Assembly (NCBI GenBank): GCA_021324445.1 | Contig: JAJPJC010000540.1 | Location: 1-64,000 of the forward strand | Length of the DNA stretch: 64,000 nucleotides | Direction of reading: 5' to 3' | Origin: Isosphaeraceae bacterium | GTDB taxonomy: Bacteria; Planctomycetota; Planctomycetia; Isosphaerales; Isosphaeraceae | In this document: positions 26,876-36,687 of the stretch, piece by piece | Numbering within the stretch: the first letter of the stretch is position 1 | How the letters are laid out: the number at the start of each line of letters is the position of its first letter | Notes under the pieces: generated by a model | Database searches by the model: none | The model's input: only the letters and a program-made list of their open reading frames with translations | Told to the model about the DNA's origin: nothing | Translations under genes and position numbers: made by a program

Positions 26876-27091
26876 CGGCGAAGCAGCATCCCAGGTATGG
26901 CCGAAGGCCGGAAGAGGGTCTCTCCCCGGCCGTGATCATCCGAGTCGTTGACCTCAACTCGATCCGGAAGGATTCTGAGACCAACCCGGCGCGCCATCAA
27001 GGGGATTCCCCCCGGCCGGTGCGTGGGCGTGCACGCCGCCACGCATCCAGATGCACTCTTGAGACGGGCGGGCTGATCGGACGATCGAGCC

Positions 27092-27120
27092 TTGTTCCCG
27101 CAGCGATCCTCGACTAGAAT
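27092..27120 (+). promoter_or_regulatory. Candidate sigma-70-type promoter for cysK
   Basis: TTGTTC at 27092-27097, 17 bases, then TAGAAT at 27115-27120. A start of transcription near 27127 would leave a leader of about 29 bases before the cysK ATG at 27156, which has GGAGGGAG as its ribosome site. Confidence 0.45.
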
Positions 27121-27155
27121 CTTGGCCTGGTATGGGTTTCAGGAGGGAGCGAATC

Positions 27156-28127
27156 ATGTCGACGGCCGGGACCAATGGCTTTCGCGGACGAATCTACGAG
27201 GATATCACGGAGACGATTGGCAACACGCCGCTGATCCGACTGCGTCGCGTGACGCGCGGCTGTCAGGCCGACGTGGTGGCGAAGCTGGAGAACTTCAACC
27301 CGCTGTGGTCGGTGAAGGACCGGATCGGTGTCTCGATGATCAACGCGGCCGAAGCGGAGGGCCGGATTACGAAGGACACCGTGGTCATCGAGCCGACCAG
27401 CGGCAATACGGGGATCGCCCTGGCGTTTACCTGTGCGGCCCGCGGCTATCGCCTGATCGTGACCATGCCCGAGAGCATGAGCCTGGAGCGGAGGCGGCTG
27501 CTCAAGGCCTTCGGTGCCGAGATCGTGCTGACGCCCGCCGCCGAGGGGATGCCCGGGGCGGTCCGCAGGGCCGAAGAACTCGTCAAGAACACGCCCAATG
27601 CCTTCATGCCCCAGCAGTTCAAGAACCCCGCCAACCCCGCCATCCACCGCCGCACGACCGCCGAGGAGATCTGGCGCGACACCGACGGCAAGGTCGACAT
27701 TGTGGTCAGCGGGATCGGCACCGGCGGCACGATCACCGGCTGCGGCGAGGTCCTGAAAAGCCGCAAGCCTTCGGTGCGGATGATCGCGGTCGAGCCGGTC
27801 AACTCGCCGGTGATCACCCAGATGCGGAAGAAGGAGCCGTTGCGGCCGGGTCCGCACAAGCTCCAGGGCCTCGGCGCCGGCTTCATCCCCGAGGTGCTCA
27901 ACACCTCGATCATCGACGACGTGGTGACCGTCCGCGATGAGGATTCGTTCGAGATGACCCGCCGGATGGCTCGCGAAGAGGGCATGCTCTGCGGCATCTC
28001 CAGCGGCGCGGCCGTCGTCGGGGCGATTCAGGTCGCTTCGCGACCTGAGAATGCCGGCAAATTGCTCGTCGTCGTGCTCCCCGACCTCGGCGAACGCTAC
28101 CTCTCGACACCGCTGTTCCCCGAGTGA
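27156..28127 (+). CDS. cysK: Cysteine synthase A (O-acetylserine sulfhydrylase)
   Basis: A 323-residue PLP enzyme of the fold-type II group. The Schiff-base lysine is in LWSVKDRIG near residue 45, the substrate loop PTSGNTGI follows, and the phosphate-binding loop [11 protein letters not shown] and C-terminal GISSGAAV (the serine that contacts the PLP nitrogen) are present. It makes cysteine from O-acetylserine and sulfide. I use the ATG at 27156 because GGAGGGAG stands 7 bases before it; the ATG 24 bases upstream lacks this. Only 37 bases separate it from the JAMM peptidase gene, which suggests joint expression and a possible link to protein-carried sulfur. Confidence 0.93.
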   Translation: MSTAGTNGFRGRIYEDITETIGNTPLIRLRRVTRGCQADVVAKLENFNPLWSVKDRIGVSMINAAEAEGRITKDTVVIEPTSGNTGIALAFTCAARGYRLIVTMPESMSLERRRLLKAFGAEIVLTPAAEGMPGAVRRAEELVKNTPNAFMPQQFKNPANPAIHRRTTAEEIWRDTDGKVDIVVSGIGTGGTITGCGEVLKSRKPSVRMIAVEPVNSPVITQMRKKEPLRPGPHKLQGLGAGFIPEVLNTSIIDDVVTVRDEDSFEMTRRMAREEGMLCGISSGAAVVGAIQVASRPENAGKLLVVVLPDLGERYLSTPLFPE

Positions 28128-28164
28128 CCGCGACCTCCCGTTTTTGCCTGGCGACTCGACAGCC

Positions 28165-28623
28165 TTGGAAGAGCCTGCTCCCCCCACCAGTGACCCGGTT
28201 GTCCTGGAGATCCCGCGCGACCTGCACGACGCGATGGTGGCGCATTGCCTGCGCGAGGCGCCGCAGGAGTGCTGCGGCATCCTGGGCGGTCTCGCGCCGC
28301 GGGTCTCATCGTTCCACCCCCTGCGCAACGCCGCGGCCAGCGAGACGCGCTACGACGCCGACCCGCGCGACTTGATCGACGCGGTCGTGGCGCTGCGCCA
28401 GCGCGGGGCGGAGATCCTCGCAATCTACCACTCCCACCCTCGCTGGCCGGCCGTCCCCAGCCGGACAGACCTCCAGGAGAACCATTACGGACCCGTGCCG
28501 CGGATCATCGTCTCGCTGATGGGCGCGGCGCCGGAGGTTCACGTCTGGCGGCTCGATCCCGACTCGTACCAGGAGCTCGCCTGGCGGATCGTTGAACCGC
28601 AGCGCCCGGGCGCCGGGGCTTGA
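28165..28623 (+). CDS. JAMM/MPN metalloprotease (Mec+-like)
   Basis: The frame carries a complete JAB1/MPN metal site: Glu in EAPQECCGILGG, then HSHPRWPAVPSRTD, which fits HxHx7SxxD with zinc-binding His-His-Asp. Bacterial members such as Mycobacterium Mec+ cut cysteine off the CysO thiocarboxylate carrier, and others process ThiS/MoaD-like proteins. No ATG is available before the conserved part, so a TTG start is needed; 28165 or 28144 are candidates and neither has a strong ribosome site. It lies just after cysK, matching the mec+-cysO-cysM idea, but no small ubiquitin-like carrier is found nearby. About 152 residues, a normal size for the family. Confidence 0.82.
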   Translation: MEEPAPPTSDPVVLEIPRDLHDAMVAHCLREAPQECCGILGGLAPRVSSFHPLRNAAASETRYDADPRDLIDAVVALRQRGAEILAIYHSHPRWPAVPSRTDLQENHYGPVPRIIVSLMGAAPEVHVWRLDPDSYQELAWRIVEPQRPGAGA

Positions 28624-28625
28624 GG

Positions 28626-28654
28626 TTGCGAGCCCGCTCGACCCGGAATAGACT
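28626..28654 (+). promoter_or_regulatory. Candidate promoter for ndk
   Basis: TTGCGA at 28626-28631, 17-base spacer, TAGACT at 28649-28654, directly after the JAMM gene stop. It would give a leader of about 40 bases before the ndk start at 28704. Only the pattern supports it. Confidence 0.3.
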
Positions 28655-28703
28655 ACACAAATCGCGTAAGATCATCACTATCCGGAAAATGACCTGGATT
28701 TCC

Positions 28704-29159
28704 ATGCAACGAACCCTGATCATCTTCAAGCCTGATTGCCTTCAGCGCCGGCTGGTCGGATCGATCCTCCAGCGCTGTGAAGCCAAGGGACTGCGGATCG
28801 TCGCGCTGAAGCTGATCCGCGTCGACCGTGCCATGGCCGAGCGGCACTACGCCGAGCACCAGGGGAAGCCGTTCTTCGAGGGCCTGATCGCATTCATCAC
28901 CAGCGCGCCGGTGATCGTGGGGGTGCTGGAGGGGAACGAAGCCATCGCGGTGCTGCGGAACCTGCTGGGTGCGACCAACGGCGTGGTCGCCGCGCCGGGG
29001 ACCATCCGCGGTGATTTCTCGATCAGCAAGCAGAACAACCTGGTCCACGGTAGCGACAGCCCCGAGTCGGCGGCGCGCGAGCTGGCCCTCTGGTTTCGCC
29101 CGGAGGAGCTGGTCGACTACACGATCGCAGGCGAGGAGTGGGTCTCCGCCGGGTCGTAA
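28704..29159 (+). CDS. ndk: Nucleoside diphosphate kinase
   Basis: The protein is about 151 residues, normal for Ndk. MQRTLIIFKPDCLQRRLVG matches the conserved start, AEHQGKPFFEGLIAFITSAPV and LLGATNGVVAAPGTIRGDF the middle, and NLVHGSDSPESA contains the catalytic His that carries phosphate from ATP to other nucleoside diphosphates. The ATG at 28704 aligns with the family start; an ATG five codons earlier (28689) is also possible. It is followed after 27 bases by a small membrane protein gene and then ligA on the same strand. Confidence 0.94.
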   Translation: MQRTLIIFKPDCLQRRLVGSILQRCEAKGLRIVALKLIRVDRAMAERHYAEHQGKPFFEGLIAFITSAPVIVGVLEGNEAIAVLRNLLGATNGVVAAPGTIRGDFSISKQNNLVHGSDSPESAARELALWFRPEELVDYTIAGEEWVSAGS

Positions 29160-29186
29160 CGGGCAACGGCCGGGAAGGGGATCGTC

Positions 29187-29492
29187 ATGGCCGGGCCGCC
29201 ACGGAGAGAGGTCTTCTCCAATCCCTTTTTCGTGATCCTGCTCGGCACCAGCACGCTGTTCGTGCTGACGGCCCTGGGATACCTGGTGAGCCCGTACGTG
29301 CTCATGCCAGACCCGGCGCGGCGGCAACCCGGCGCGGCCTCGCGCGCGCTGGCCGACTGGCTCGACCGCAATGGCCCGCTGACCCTGGCCATCGAGTTCC
29401 TCGTGATGCTGCTGGCCGGGATCCTGGCGATGGCCACGGACCCGTGGTTCGCGCCGCGGTCGAAGTCGAAGCAGCGCCAAGACCCGTCGTGA
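29187..29492 (+). CDS. Small membrane protein, unknown function
   Basis: The 101-residue protein has two hydrophobic helices, FFVILLGTSTLFVLTALGYL near residue 13 and LTLAIEFLVMLLAGILAM near residue 65, joined by a 30-residue loop rich in Pro and Arg, and ends in a basic tail. Start ATG at 29187 has GGGAAGGGGATCG before it. It lies between ndk and ligA with gaps of 27 and 18 bases, so it is very probably made from the same transcript. I recognise no family. The topology suggests both ends in the cytoplasm. Confidence 0.72.
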   Translation: MAGPPRREVFSNPFFVILLGTSTLFVLTALGYLVSPYVLMPDPARRQPGAASRALADWLDRNGPLTLAIEFLVMLLAGILAMATDPWFAPRSKSKQRQDPS

Positions 29493-31535
<2,043 letters not shown>

Positions 31536-31567
31536 CGCGGTGCGGCCGTGCTGCACTGACCTCTCCG

Positions 31568-31596
31568 TTGCTCGAGTCGGCCGTTTCGCGTAAATT
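31568..31596 (+). promoter_or_regulatory. Candidate promoter for the acyl-activating enzyme gene
   Basis: TTGCTC at 31568-31573, 17-base spacer, TAAATT at 31591-31596. A transcript from here would carry both palindromic repeats at 31628-31677 in its leader before the ATG at 31715. Confidence 0.35.
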
Positions 31597-31627
31597 AGTC
31601 TGTGGGGCGACCATCCGTCATCTCGTC

Positions 31628-31677
31628 GGTCAGGCTTGAGCCTGACAGGACCGAAACGTCAGGCTCAAGCCTGACCT
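31628..31677. repeat. Two copies of the GTCAGGCT...AGCCTGAC palindrome, in opposite orientation
   Basis: The first copy (31629-31646) reads GTCAGGCTtgAGCCTGAC and the second (31658-31675) GTCAGGCTcaAGCCTGAC, that is the reverse complement of the first. They share the core with the array at 6189-6309 and include the CTAC flank after the second copy. Placed in the leader of 31715-33439 they could form a hairpin. Confidence 0.85.
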
Positions 31678-31714
31678 ACTTCGGTGCCGGGGTCGGACCC
31701 AAGGAGCTGCTCTC

Positions 31715-33439
31715 ATGAGCACCGTCGTGGCAAACGCTCAGGAGGTTGGCCGGGATTCGGGCCCATTCGCGCCGAGGTGCCCGCTGCCGCCGTTGCCCGC
31801 GGCCTGGCGTTCGCTCCCCCGCGCGTTGGTCCACGAGGTCCGCGCCCACCCCTGGCGGGTCGCGATTAGCGATAGTACCGGCGCCACCTTGACCTACGGG
31901 CAGACGTTCCTGCGTGCCCTGGTGCTGGGCCGGGTCCTGGCGCGGACCTGGAGCGAGGCCGCGCATCTCGGGCTGATGGTCCCCCCCACGGTCCCCGCCG
32001 CGGTGGCCAACCTGGCCGTCTCGCTCTGGGGCAAGGTCCCGGTGAATCTCAACTACAGCGCCAGCCAGGCGGTCGTCGATTCCTCGGTCGACCAGTGCGG
32101 GATCACGCACGTGGTGACCTCGGCCAAGGTGCTGGACAAGTTCAAGATCGTGCCCAAGGGTCAGTTGATCCTGCTGGAGGAGATCCCCCAGCAGGTCCGG
32201 CTGACCGATAAGCTCTGGGCCGCGGCAGTGGCCAAGCTGGTGCCGATCGGGGCCCTGGGCGGCTTCGTGCCGGGACTGCGCGATGACCGGCTGGATGCGG
32301 AGGCCACGGTCATCTTCACGTCGGGCTCGACCGGCGACCCCAAGGGGGTCGTCCTGTCGCACCGCAATATCCTGAGCAATGCCTACCAGATCGAGCAGCA
32401 GGTCCACCTCAAGCCTGACGACGTCCTGCTGGGAATCCTCCCCTTCTTCCACTCGTTCGGCTTTACGGTCACGATCTGGACGGCGCTGGTCCTGGGGAAG
32501 AAGGTGGTCTACCACTTCAACCCCCTGGATGCACGGACAATCGGCAAGCTGTGCGCGGAGCACAAGGCGACGCTGCTGGTGGGGACGCCGTCGTTCACGC
32601 GCTACTACCTCAAGGGGTGCGAGCCCGGCCAGTTCCGGACGCTCACCCACCTGATCCTGGGGGCCGAGAAGCTCAAGCCCGAACTGGCCCGCGACATCCA
32701 GCAACGGCTGGGAATCCAGCCGCTGGAAGGCTACGGCTGTACGGAACTCTCGCCGGTCGTCGCCGTGAATGTGCCGCAGGAGGTCGAGCTCCCCGGAGGA
32801 AGGAAGGTGTACGGCAATCGACCGGGCACGGTCGGTCTGCCGTTGCCCGGTACCGCGATCAAGACGATGGATCCGGAGACCGGCGCGGACTTGCCCCCGG
32901 GCGCGGAGGGCGTCCTCGCCGTGAAGGGGCCGCAGGTCATGGTCGGCTACCTGAACCGGCCTGAGGCCACGGCCCAGGTGATCCGCGACGGCTGGTATAA
33001 TACCGGGGACCTGGGCATGGTCGACGCCGATGGGTTCCTCCGGATCACCGACCGCATGAGCCGGTTCTCCAAGATCGCCGGGGAGATGGTCCCGCATCTG
33101 AGTGTGGAGGCAGCAATCCTGGAGATCACGGGGGTCGATGAGCAGCACGTGGCGGTCCTGGGACTCCCCGATCCCAAGCATGGCGAGCGGCTGGTGGTCG
33201 TGTATAGCGACCTGGGCATGGCGCCGGCGCAGGTCCAGCATCGGCTCGCATCCGGACCGCTCCCCAAGCTCTGGGTGCCGGCCGTCAAGGATTTCCTCCA
33301 TGTCGCCGCGATCCCGATCACCGCAACCGGCAAGGTGGACCTGCGGCGCGTGCGCGAGCTGGCCCTGGACCATCAGCGGGCCGGCAGCGAGTCGACACCG
33401 GCGGAGGAGAGTCACGACGCCGGTTCCGGGGCGGGATGA
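31715..33439 (+). CDS. Acyl-CoA/acyl-ACP synthetase, AMP-dependent (Aas C-terminal-like)
   Basis: The 574-residue enzyme has the adenylate-forming motifs: VIFTSGSTGDPKGVVLSHRN (ATP loop), PFFHSFGFTVTIW, EGYGCTELSPVVAVN, GWYNTGDLGMVDADGFLRITDR and the C-terminal catalytic lysine in ITATGKVDLRRV. The wording PFFHSFGFTVT and EGYGCTE is closest to the synthetase half of the two-domain Aas protein (2-acylglycerophosphoethanolamine acyltransferase/acyl-ACP synthetase), here without the acyltransferase half. It probably activates free fatty acids for membrane lipid repair or recycling. The start ATG at 31715 is preceded by AAGGAGCTGCTC. It is a single gene behind the palindrome pair. Confidence 0.88.
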   Translation: MSTVVANAQEVGRDSGPFAPRCPLPPLPAAWRSLPRALVHEVRAHPWRVAISDSTGATLTYGQTFLRALVLGRVLARTWSEAAHLGLMVPPTVPAAVANLAVSLWGKVPVNLNYSASQAVVDSSVDQCGITHVVTSAKVLDKFKIVPKGQLILLEEIPQQVRLTDKLWAAAVAKLVPIGALGGFVPGLRDDRLDAEATVIFTSGSTGDPKGVVLSHRNILSNAYQIEQQVHLKPDDVLLGILPFFHSFGFTVTIWTALVLGKKVVYHFNPLDARTIGKLCAEHKATLLVGTPSFTRYYLKGCEPGQFRTLTHLILGAEKLKPELARDIQQRLGIQPLEGYGCTELSPVVAVNVPQEVELPGGRKVYGNRPGTVGLPLPGTAIKTMDPETGADLPPGAEGVLAVKGPQVMVGYLNRPEATAQVIRDGWYNTGDLGMVDADGFLRITDRMSRFSKIAGEMVPHLSVEAAILEITGVDEQHVAVLGLPDPKHGERLVVVYSDLGMAPAQVQHRLASGPLPKLWVPAVKDFLHVAAIPITATGKVDLRRVRELALDHQRAGSESTPAEESHDAGSGAG

Positions 33440-33571
33440 GGGCACCGGGCGGCCCCGGCTCGGACCGATTCCCGAACGCCGGCGCGAGTCAAAATCCCCG
33501 CTGCCGGGTTTATTCCAGGAGGCGTTTCGATTAAAAAGGAGTGGTGGAATCGCAAGTCGAGGGAGAACCCG

Positions 33572-34897
33572 ATGGCGGTGGTGATCCGGGTCACGTCAGG
33601 CCCCCACTCCGGTCAGGAATACTTGATCGACCGCCGACAGACGTTCATGGTGGGCCGGTCATCGCGCGTCCACTTCCCCATGACCAAGGATTTGCTGCTG
33701 TCCCGCGAGCATTTCCGGATCGAGAACCAGCCGCCGCTCTGCCACCTGATTGATTTGAAGAGTACCAACGGGACCAAGGTCAATGGCCTGCGGGTCGAGC
33801 GAGTGCTGCTCCGCGAGGGGGACGTGATTACCGCCGGCGAGAGCTCGTTCCTGGTCCACTTCGCCGAGTCCACCGAGGGCGCGCCGTCCCAGGCGACCTG
33901 CGCGGGTTGTGGAAAGCGCGGTTCGATCGAGGACGATGGGGAGCCGCTGCCGGATGGCGATCGATCCAGCGCCGACGCGTCCGGGCTCTGGCTCTGCGGC
34001 GATTGCCGGGCGCGGCGGTTGAAGTTCCCCAAGACCGATCCGGACTACCTGATCGAGGAAAGGATCGGCGGCGGCGGCATGGGGGAAGTCTTCCGCGCCC
34101 GGCAGCTTTCCAAGGGCCGGCCGGTGGCCATCAAGATGATGAGCTCCAACAGCGCCGTCGGCGAGAAGGCCAACGGCTATTTCCGCCGGGAGATCGAAGT
34201 CCTGCGCGACCTGCTGATGCCCGGCGGCCAGTGTCATCCCAGCATCGTGGCCTTCTACGAGCTCTACGAGATCGATTGCCAGTACCAGCTCGTGATGGAG
34301 TACGTCGACGGTCAGAATGCGCTGGAATGGACCCGGGCGCTGAAGGGGCCCATGCCCATCCATGCCGCCGCGCAGATTGGCCGGCACCTGCTCTCGGCAT
34401 TGGACTACGCGCATTCCAAGGGGTATGTGCATCGGGACGTGAAGCCGTCGAACTTGCTGGTGATGGGTCCGCCGCACCGCCCGCGCGTGAAGCTATCGGA
34501 CTTTGGCCTGGCCAAGAGCTTCGACGAGACGGAGGGCTTCACCACCTTGACCCGCCAGGGCGATATCGGCGGCTCGATCGGCTTCATCTCGCCCGACCAC
34601 ATCCGCGACTTCCGCGACGTCCGCGAGCCCGCCGACATTTACAGCGCCGGCGCCACGCTCTTCTACCTGCTGACCAACCGCTATCCTTATCTGGGCTTCG
34701 ACCCGCGGCAGGCGGGTTCTTACGAGATCATCCTCCAGCATCCGCCCGTCCCGTTGCGCGCCTTCCGCCCCGACGCCCCCGAAGGGCTGGAGCGCGTGCT
34801 GCTCAAGGCCCTGCAAAAACAGCCGCGCGACCGCTGGAAGTCAGCCCAGGCCATGGCTGAGGCCCTCCGACCTTTCCTCTTTCCGTCGACTGGATGA
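33572..34897 (+). CDS. FHA-domain Ser/Thr protein kinase with internal zinc-ribbon
   Basis: Residues 1-95 form a forkhead-associated domain (MVGRSSRVHFPM, LLSREHFRIE, LIDLKSTNGTKVNG) that binds phosphothreonine. Between it and the kinase are two Cys pairs (CAGCGKRGS and LCGDCRARR) fitting a small zinc-binding site. The kinase domain starts near residue 155: ERIGGGGMGEVFRARQL, Lys in VAIKMMSS, HRDVKPSNLLV, DFGLAKSF and GSIGFISPDHIRD, where SPDH replaces the usual APE. No membrane helix is present, so the protein is cytoplasmic, unlike the kinase at 1853-3175. Start ATG at 33572 with GGGAGAACC before it. A PP2C phosphatase at 48229 could oppose such kinases. Confidence 0.92.
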   Translation: MAVVIRVTSGPHSGQEYLIDRRQTFMVGRSSRVHFPMTKDLLLSREHFRIENQPPLCHLIDLKSTNGTKVNGLRVERVLLREGDVITAGESSFLVHFAESTEGAPSQATCAGCGKRGSIEDDGEPLPDGDRSSADASGLWLCGDCRARRLKFPKTDPDYLIEERIGGGGMGEVFRARQLSKGRPVAIKMMSSNSAVGEKANGYFRREIEVLRDLLMPGGQCHPSIVAFYELYEIDCQYQLVMEYVDGQNALEWTRALKGPMPIHAAAQIGRHLLSALDYAHSKGYVHRDVKPSNLLVMGPPHRPRVKLSDFGLAKSFDETEGFTTLTRQGDIGGSIGFISPDHIRDFRDVREPADIYSAGATLFYLLTNRYPYLGFDPRQAGSYEIILQHPPVPLRAFRPDAPEGLERVLLKALQKQPRDRWKSAQAMAEALRPFLFPSTG

Positions 34898-34980
34898 GCT
34901 CTCAAGCCGCTTGTCGATGCCGTTTGTTTCGCGCCGGCCGGTTGAGTATCATGGAATCCGCAGTTGACTTCGACCCTGGG

Positions 34981-35553
34981 TCAGAGAGTCCAATGACATG
35001 GACGCACGCGCCCAGCTCGAGCCGCTCCTGGAGGGCCTGTCGGAGGACCGGCTCCGCCAGTTGATCGATTTCGCCCGATTCCTCCTGACCGAGCCGGAGC
35101 GCCAAGACTGGCGAGGGTTTGGCCAGGAACAACTCGCTCGGGCGTACGGTCCGGATGAGCCGGAATCCACCGAGGCGGACCTCCAGCCGAGTCCGCGGCC
35201 GTGACCCCGGGCGATGTCGTCCTGATCCCGCTGGCCCAGTTCGCGGGAGGCTCGACCAAACTCCGGCCCGCGCTGCCGCTCGCATTGCTCCCCGGCCCTT
35301 GGATTCCCCGCTCACGCCGGACGTCTTCCTCCGATAGGCTGGCGCCGGCCCGATATTCTGCTCGGGCGCGTTCGATGACCGCCTGGAATTTCGGGCTCAG
35401 ACTCAGGGCCAGCGATTCCAAATCAGCGTCCTCCAGGGGGACGAGCACTGCGATGGCATGGCCGCCCTCGGTCAAGACCAATGGGTCCTGCTCGAGCTCG
35501 CGGGCGTATTGTCCCAGCGAGTTCGTCGCCTGGCTGACTTCGGTCCTTTTCAT
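34981..35553 (-). CDS. Phd/YefM-like antitoxin with lost stop codon (orphan)
   Basis: The first 84 or so residues fit Phd-type antitoxins: MKRTEVSQATNSLGQYAREL, then PLVLTEGGHAIAVLVPLEDADLE and a helical segment SPKFQAVIERARAEYRAG...SEEDVRRERGI. Such antitoxins bind DNA as dimers and wrap a toxin with the C-terminal tail. After RGI (about position 35300) the frame runs on for another 100 residues through the antisense of the MazF fragment, giving Gly/Pro/Ser-rich filler, so the original end of the gene has been cut away. No partner toxin is next to it on this strand. Confidence 0.6.
   Translation of the reverse strand: MKRTEVSQATNSLGQYARELEQDPLVLTEGGHAIAVLVPLEDADLESLALSLSPKFQAVIERARAEYRAGASLSEEDVRRERGIQGPGSNASGSAGRSLVEPPANWASGIRTTSPGVTAADSAGGPPRWIPAHPDRTPERVVPGQTLASLGAPARSGGIGRNRSTGGAGPPTGPPGAARAGRVRPCHWTL
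34998..35204 (+). CDS. Small antitoxin-like protein (DUF2281-like)
   Basis: The 68-residue protein starts MDARAQLEPLLEGLSEDRLR and has a helix QLIDFARFLLTEPERQDWRG with the (L)xx(L/I)xDFAxFL pattern shared by DUF2281-type antitoxin proteins. It is acidic and short, as antitoxins are. Its stop overlaps the GTG start of a MazF-like fragment as GTGA, the usual coupling of antitoxin and toxin. The toxin is broken, so this gene stands as a leftover that may still be expressed. Start ATG at 34998; ribosome site is weak (AGAGAGTCC). Confidence 0.65.
   Translation: MDARAQLEPLLEGLSEDRLRQLIDFARFLLTEPERQDWRGFGQEQLARAYGPDEPESTEADLQPSPRP
35201..35300 (+). pseudogene. 5' fragment of a MazF/PemK-type toxin gene
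   Basis: From the GTG at 35201 the frame reads MTPGDVVLIPLAQFAGGSTK and then LRPALPLALLPGPW, the first beta strands and RPAL motif of the PemK/MazF family that cut mRNA. After LLPGPW (near 35300) the sequence turns into unrelated Arg/Ser-rich text and antisense of the Phd-like gene, so about 75 residues including the rest of the active site are missing. It overlaps the antitoxin gene by GTGA. The breakpoint is probably a deletion that fused the toxin with the Phd gene end. Confidence 0.7.
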
Positions 35554-35683
35554 AGCTCTTGGTCCTCACCGCCCCGACCAAAGCGGTGGCGGAGCCGGCC
35601 GCGCCCGGCTAAAATCATCTTAAGGCAGGTGGTCCCTCTGGGCAAATCGTGCTGGCTTCGCGTCGCGTCGAGGGTTTCGAGCC

Positions 35684-36532
35684 TTGGAGCAACTGAGGAC
35701 CGTGGCGATCATCGGTGTCGGGCTGATCGGGGGTTCGATCGGCCTGGCGCTGCGCACGCGGAAGCTTGCCTCCGAGGTGGTGGGGGTGGGGCGTGATGCG
35801 GCGCGGCTGGACCAGGCGGTCCGGCTGGGGACGATCGACCGGGGGACGACCGAGCTGAGCGAGGGAGTGGCGGGCGCGTCGGTCGTGGTCATCTGCACGC
35901 CGGTCGACCGCGTGGCCGAGGATGTGCGGCGGTCGACGGAGGCGGCGCCGGCCGGCGTCCTGGTGACCGACGCCGGCAGCGCGAAGCGGCAAATCGTCGA
36001 GGCCGTGGAGCGCCACCCGCGCAGCGGAGCGGTCTTCGTCGGTGCCCACCCGGTCGCCGGCTCGGAGCGCCGGGGCGCGGCCCACGCCCGGGCCAATCTC
36101 TTCGACGGCCGCCCGTGCGTCTTGACCCCTACGCCGCGAACCCGCGCCGACCGCCTGCGCCGCGCCCGGGACTTCTGGTCGGCCCTCGGCTGCCGCGTGC
36201 TCGAGATGGGGCCAGCCGAGCACGATGAGATCCTGGCCTATACCAGCCATCTGCCCCACGCGCTGGCCGCGGCACTCGCGGGGACCGTCCCCGTCGAGTG
36301 GCTTCCCCTGGCCGCGGGCGCCTATCGCGACGGCACACGGGTCGCGGCGGCCGATACCAGCCTCTGGACCGCCATCTTTCGCGAAAACCGCGGACCCCTG
36401 CTCAAAGCCCTGGACTCCTTGCAAGATCGCCTCGCCGGCTTCAAGTATGCCCTGATGACCGACGACGAAGAGAGCATCCGCCACTGGTGGGAACAGGCCC
36501 GGCAGCGCCGAGACCTGTTCTCGAGTGGCTAG
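35684..36532 (+). CDS. tyrA: Prephenate dehydrogenase family protein
   Basis: The 282-residue protein begins with a Rossmann loop VAIIGVGLIGGSIGLAL and continues with VVVICTPVD, TDAGSAKRQIV, the prephenate-site FVGAHPVAGSERRGAAHA and a C-terminal helical domain with YTSHLPHALAAALAG, all hallmarks of TyrA. It turns prephenate into 4-hydroxyphenylpyruvate with NAD(P), for tyrosine; arogenate dehydrogenase is a near alternative. The frame opens with TTG at 35684; a GTG at 35702 directly before AIIGVG, with GAGG ahead, is also possible. It has no ACT domain. The stop is within the repeat that starts at 36524. Confidence 0.9.
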   Translation: MEQLRTVAIIGVGLIGGSIGLALRTRKLASEVVGVGRDAARLDQAVRLGTIDRGTTELSEGVAGASVVVICTPVDRVAEDVRRSTEAAPAGVLVTDAGSAKRQIVEAVERHPRSGAVFVGAHPVAGSERRGAAHARANLFDGRPCVLTPTPRTRADRLRRARDFWSALGCRVLEMGPAEHDEILAYTSHLPHALAAALAGTVPVEWLPLAAGAYRDGTRVAAADTSLWTAIFRENRGPLLKALDSLQDRLAGFKYALMTDDEESIRHWWEQARQRRDLFSSG

Positions 36533-36680
36533 TGGCTGGTGGCTGGTGGCCAGTGGGAAAACCGATCAATCCGCCACAATCTTTGAAGCAATCCTCACCA
36601 ACCACTACCCCGAAGACACTCGCGACGCCACCAGCCCCTGCTCAAGTGGTCTTCACGAGCCAGTAGCCACCAGCCACCAC
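36524..36680. repeat. GTGGCT/GGTGGC repeat pair in inverted orientation between tyrA and purL
   Basis: On the left, 36524-36557 is a run of GTGGCTAGTGGCTGGTGGC wording; on the right, 36656-36680 holds the inverted version, GCCAGTAGCCACCAGCC. The two can pair across about 100 bases. The left copy includes the stop codon of tyrA and the right one ends 7 bases before the purL ATG. Such strings are typical of short dispersed repeats in this type of genome. Confidence 0.65.
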
Positions 36681-36687
36681 ACGACCG

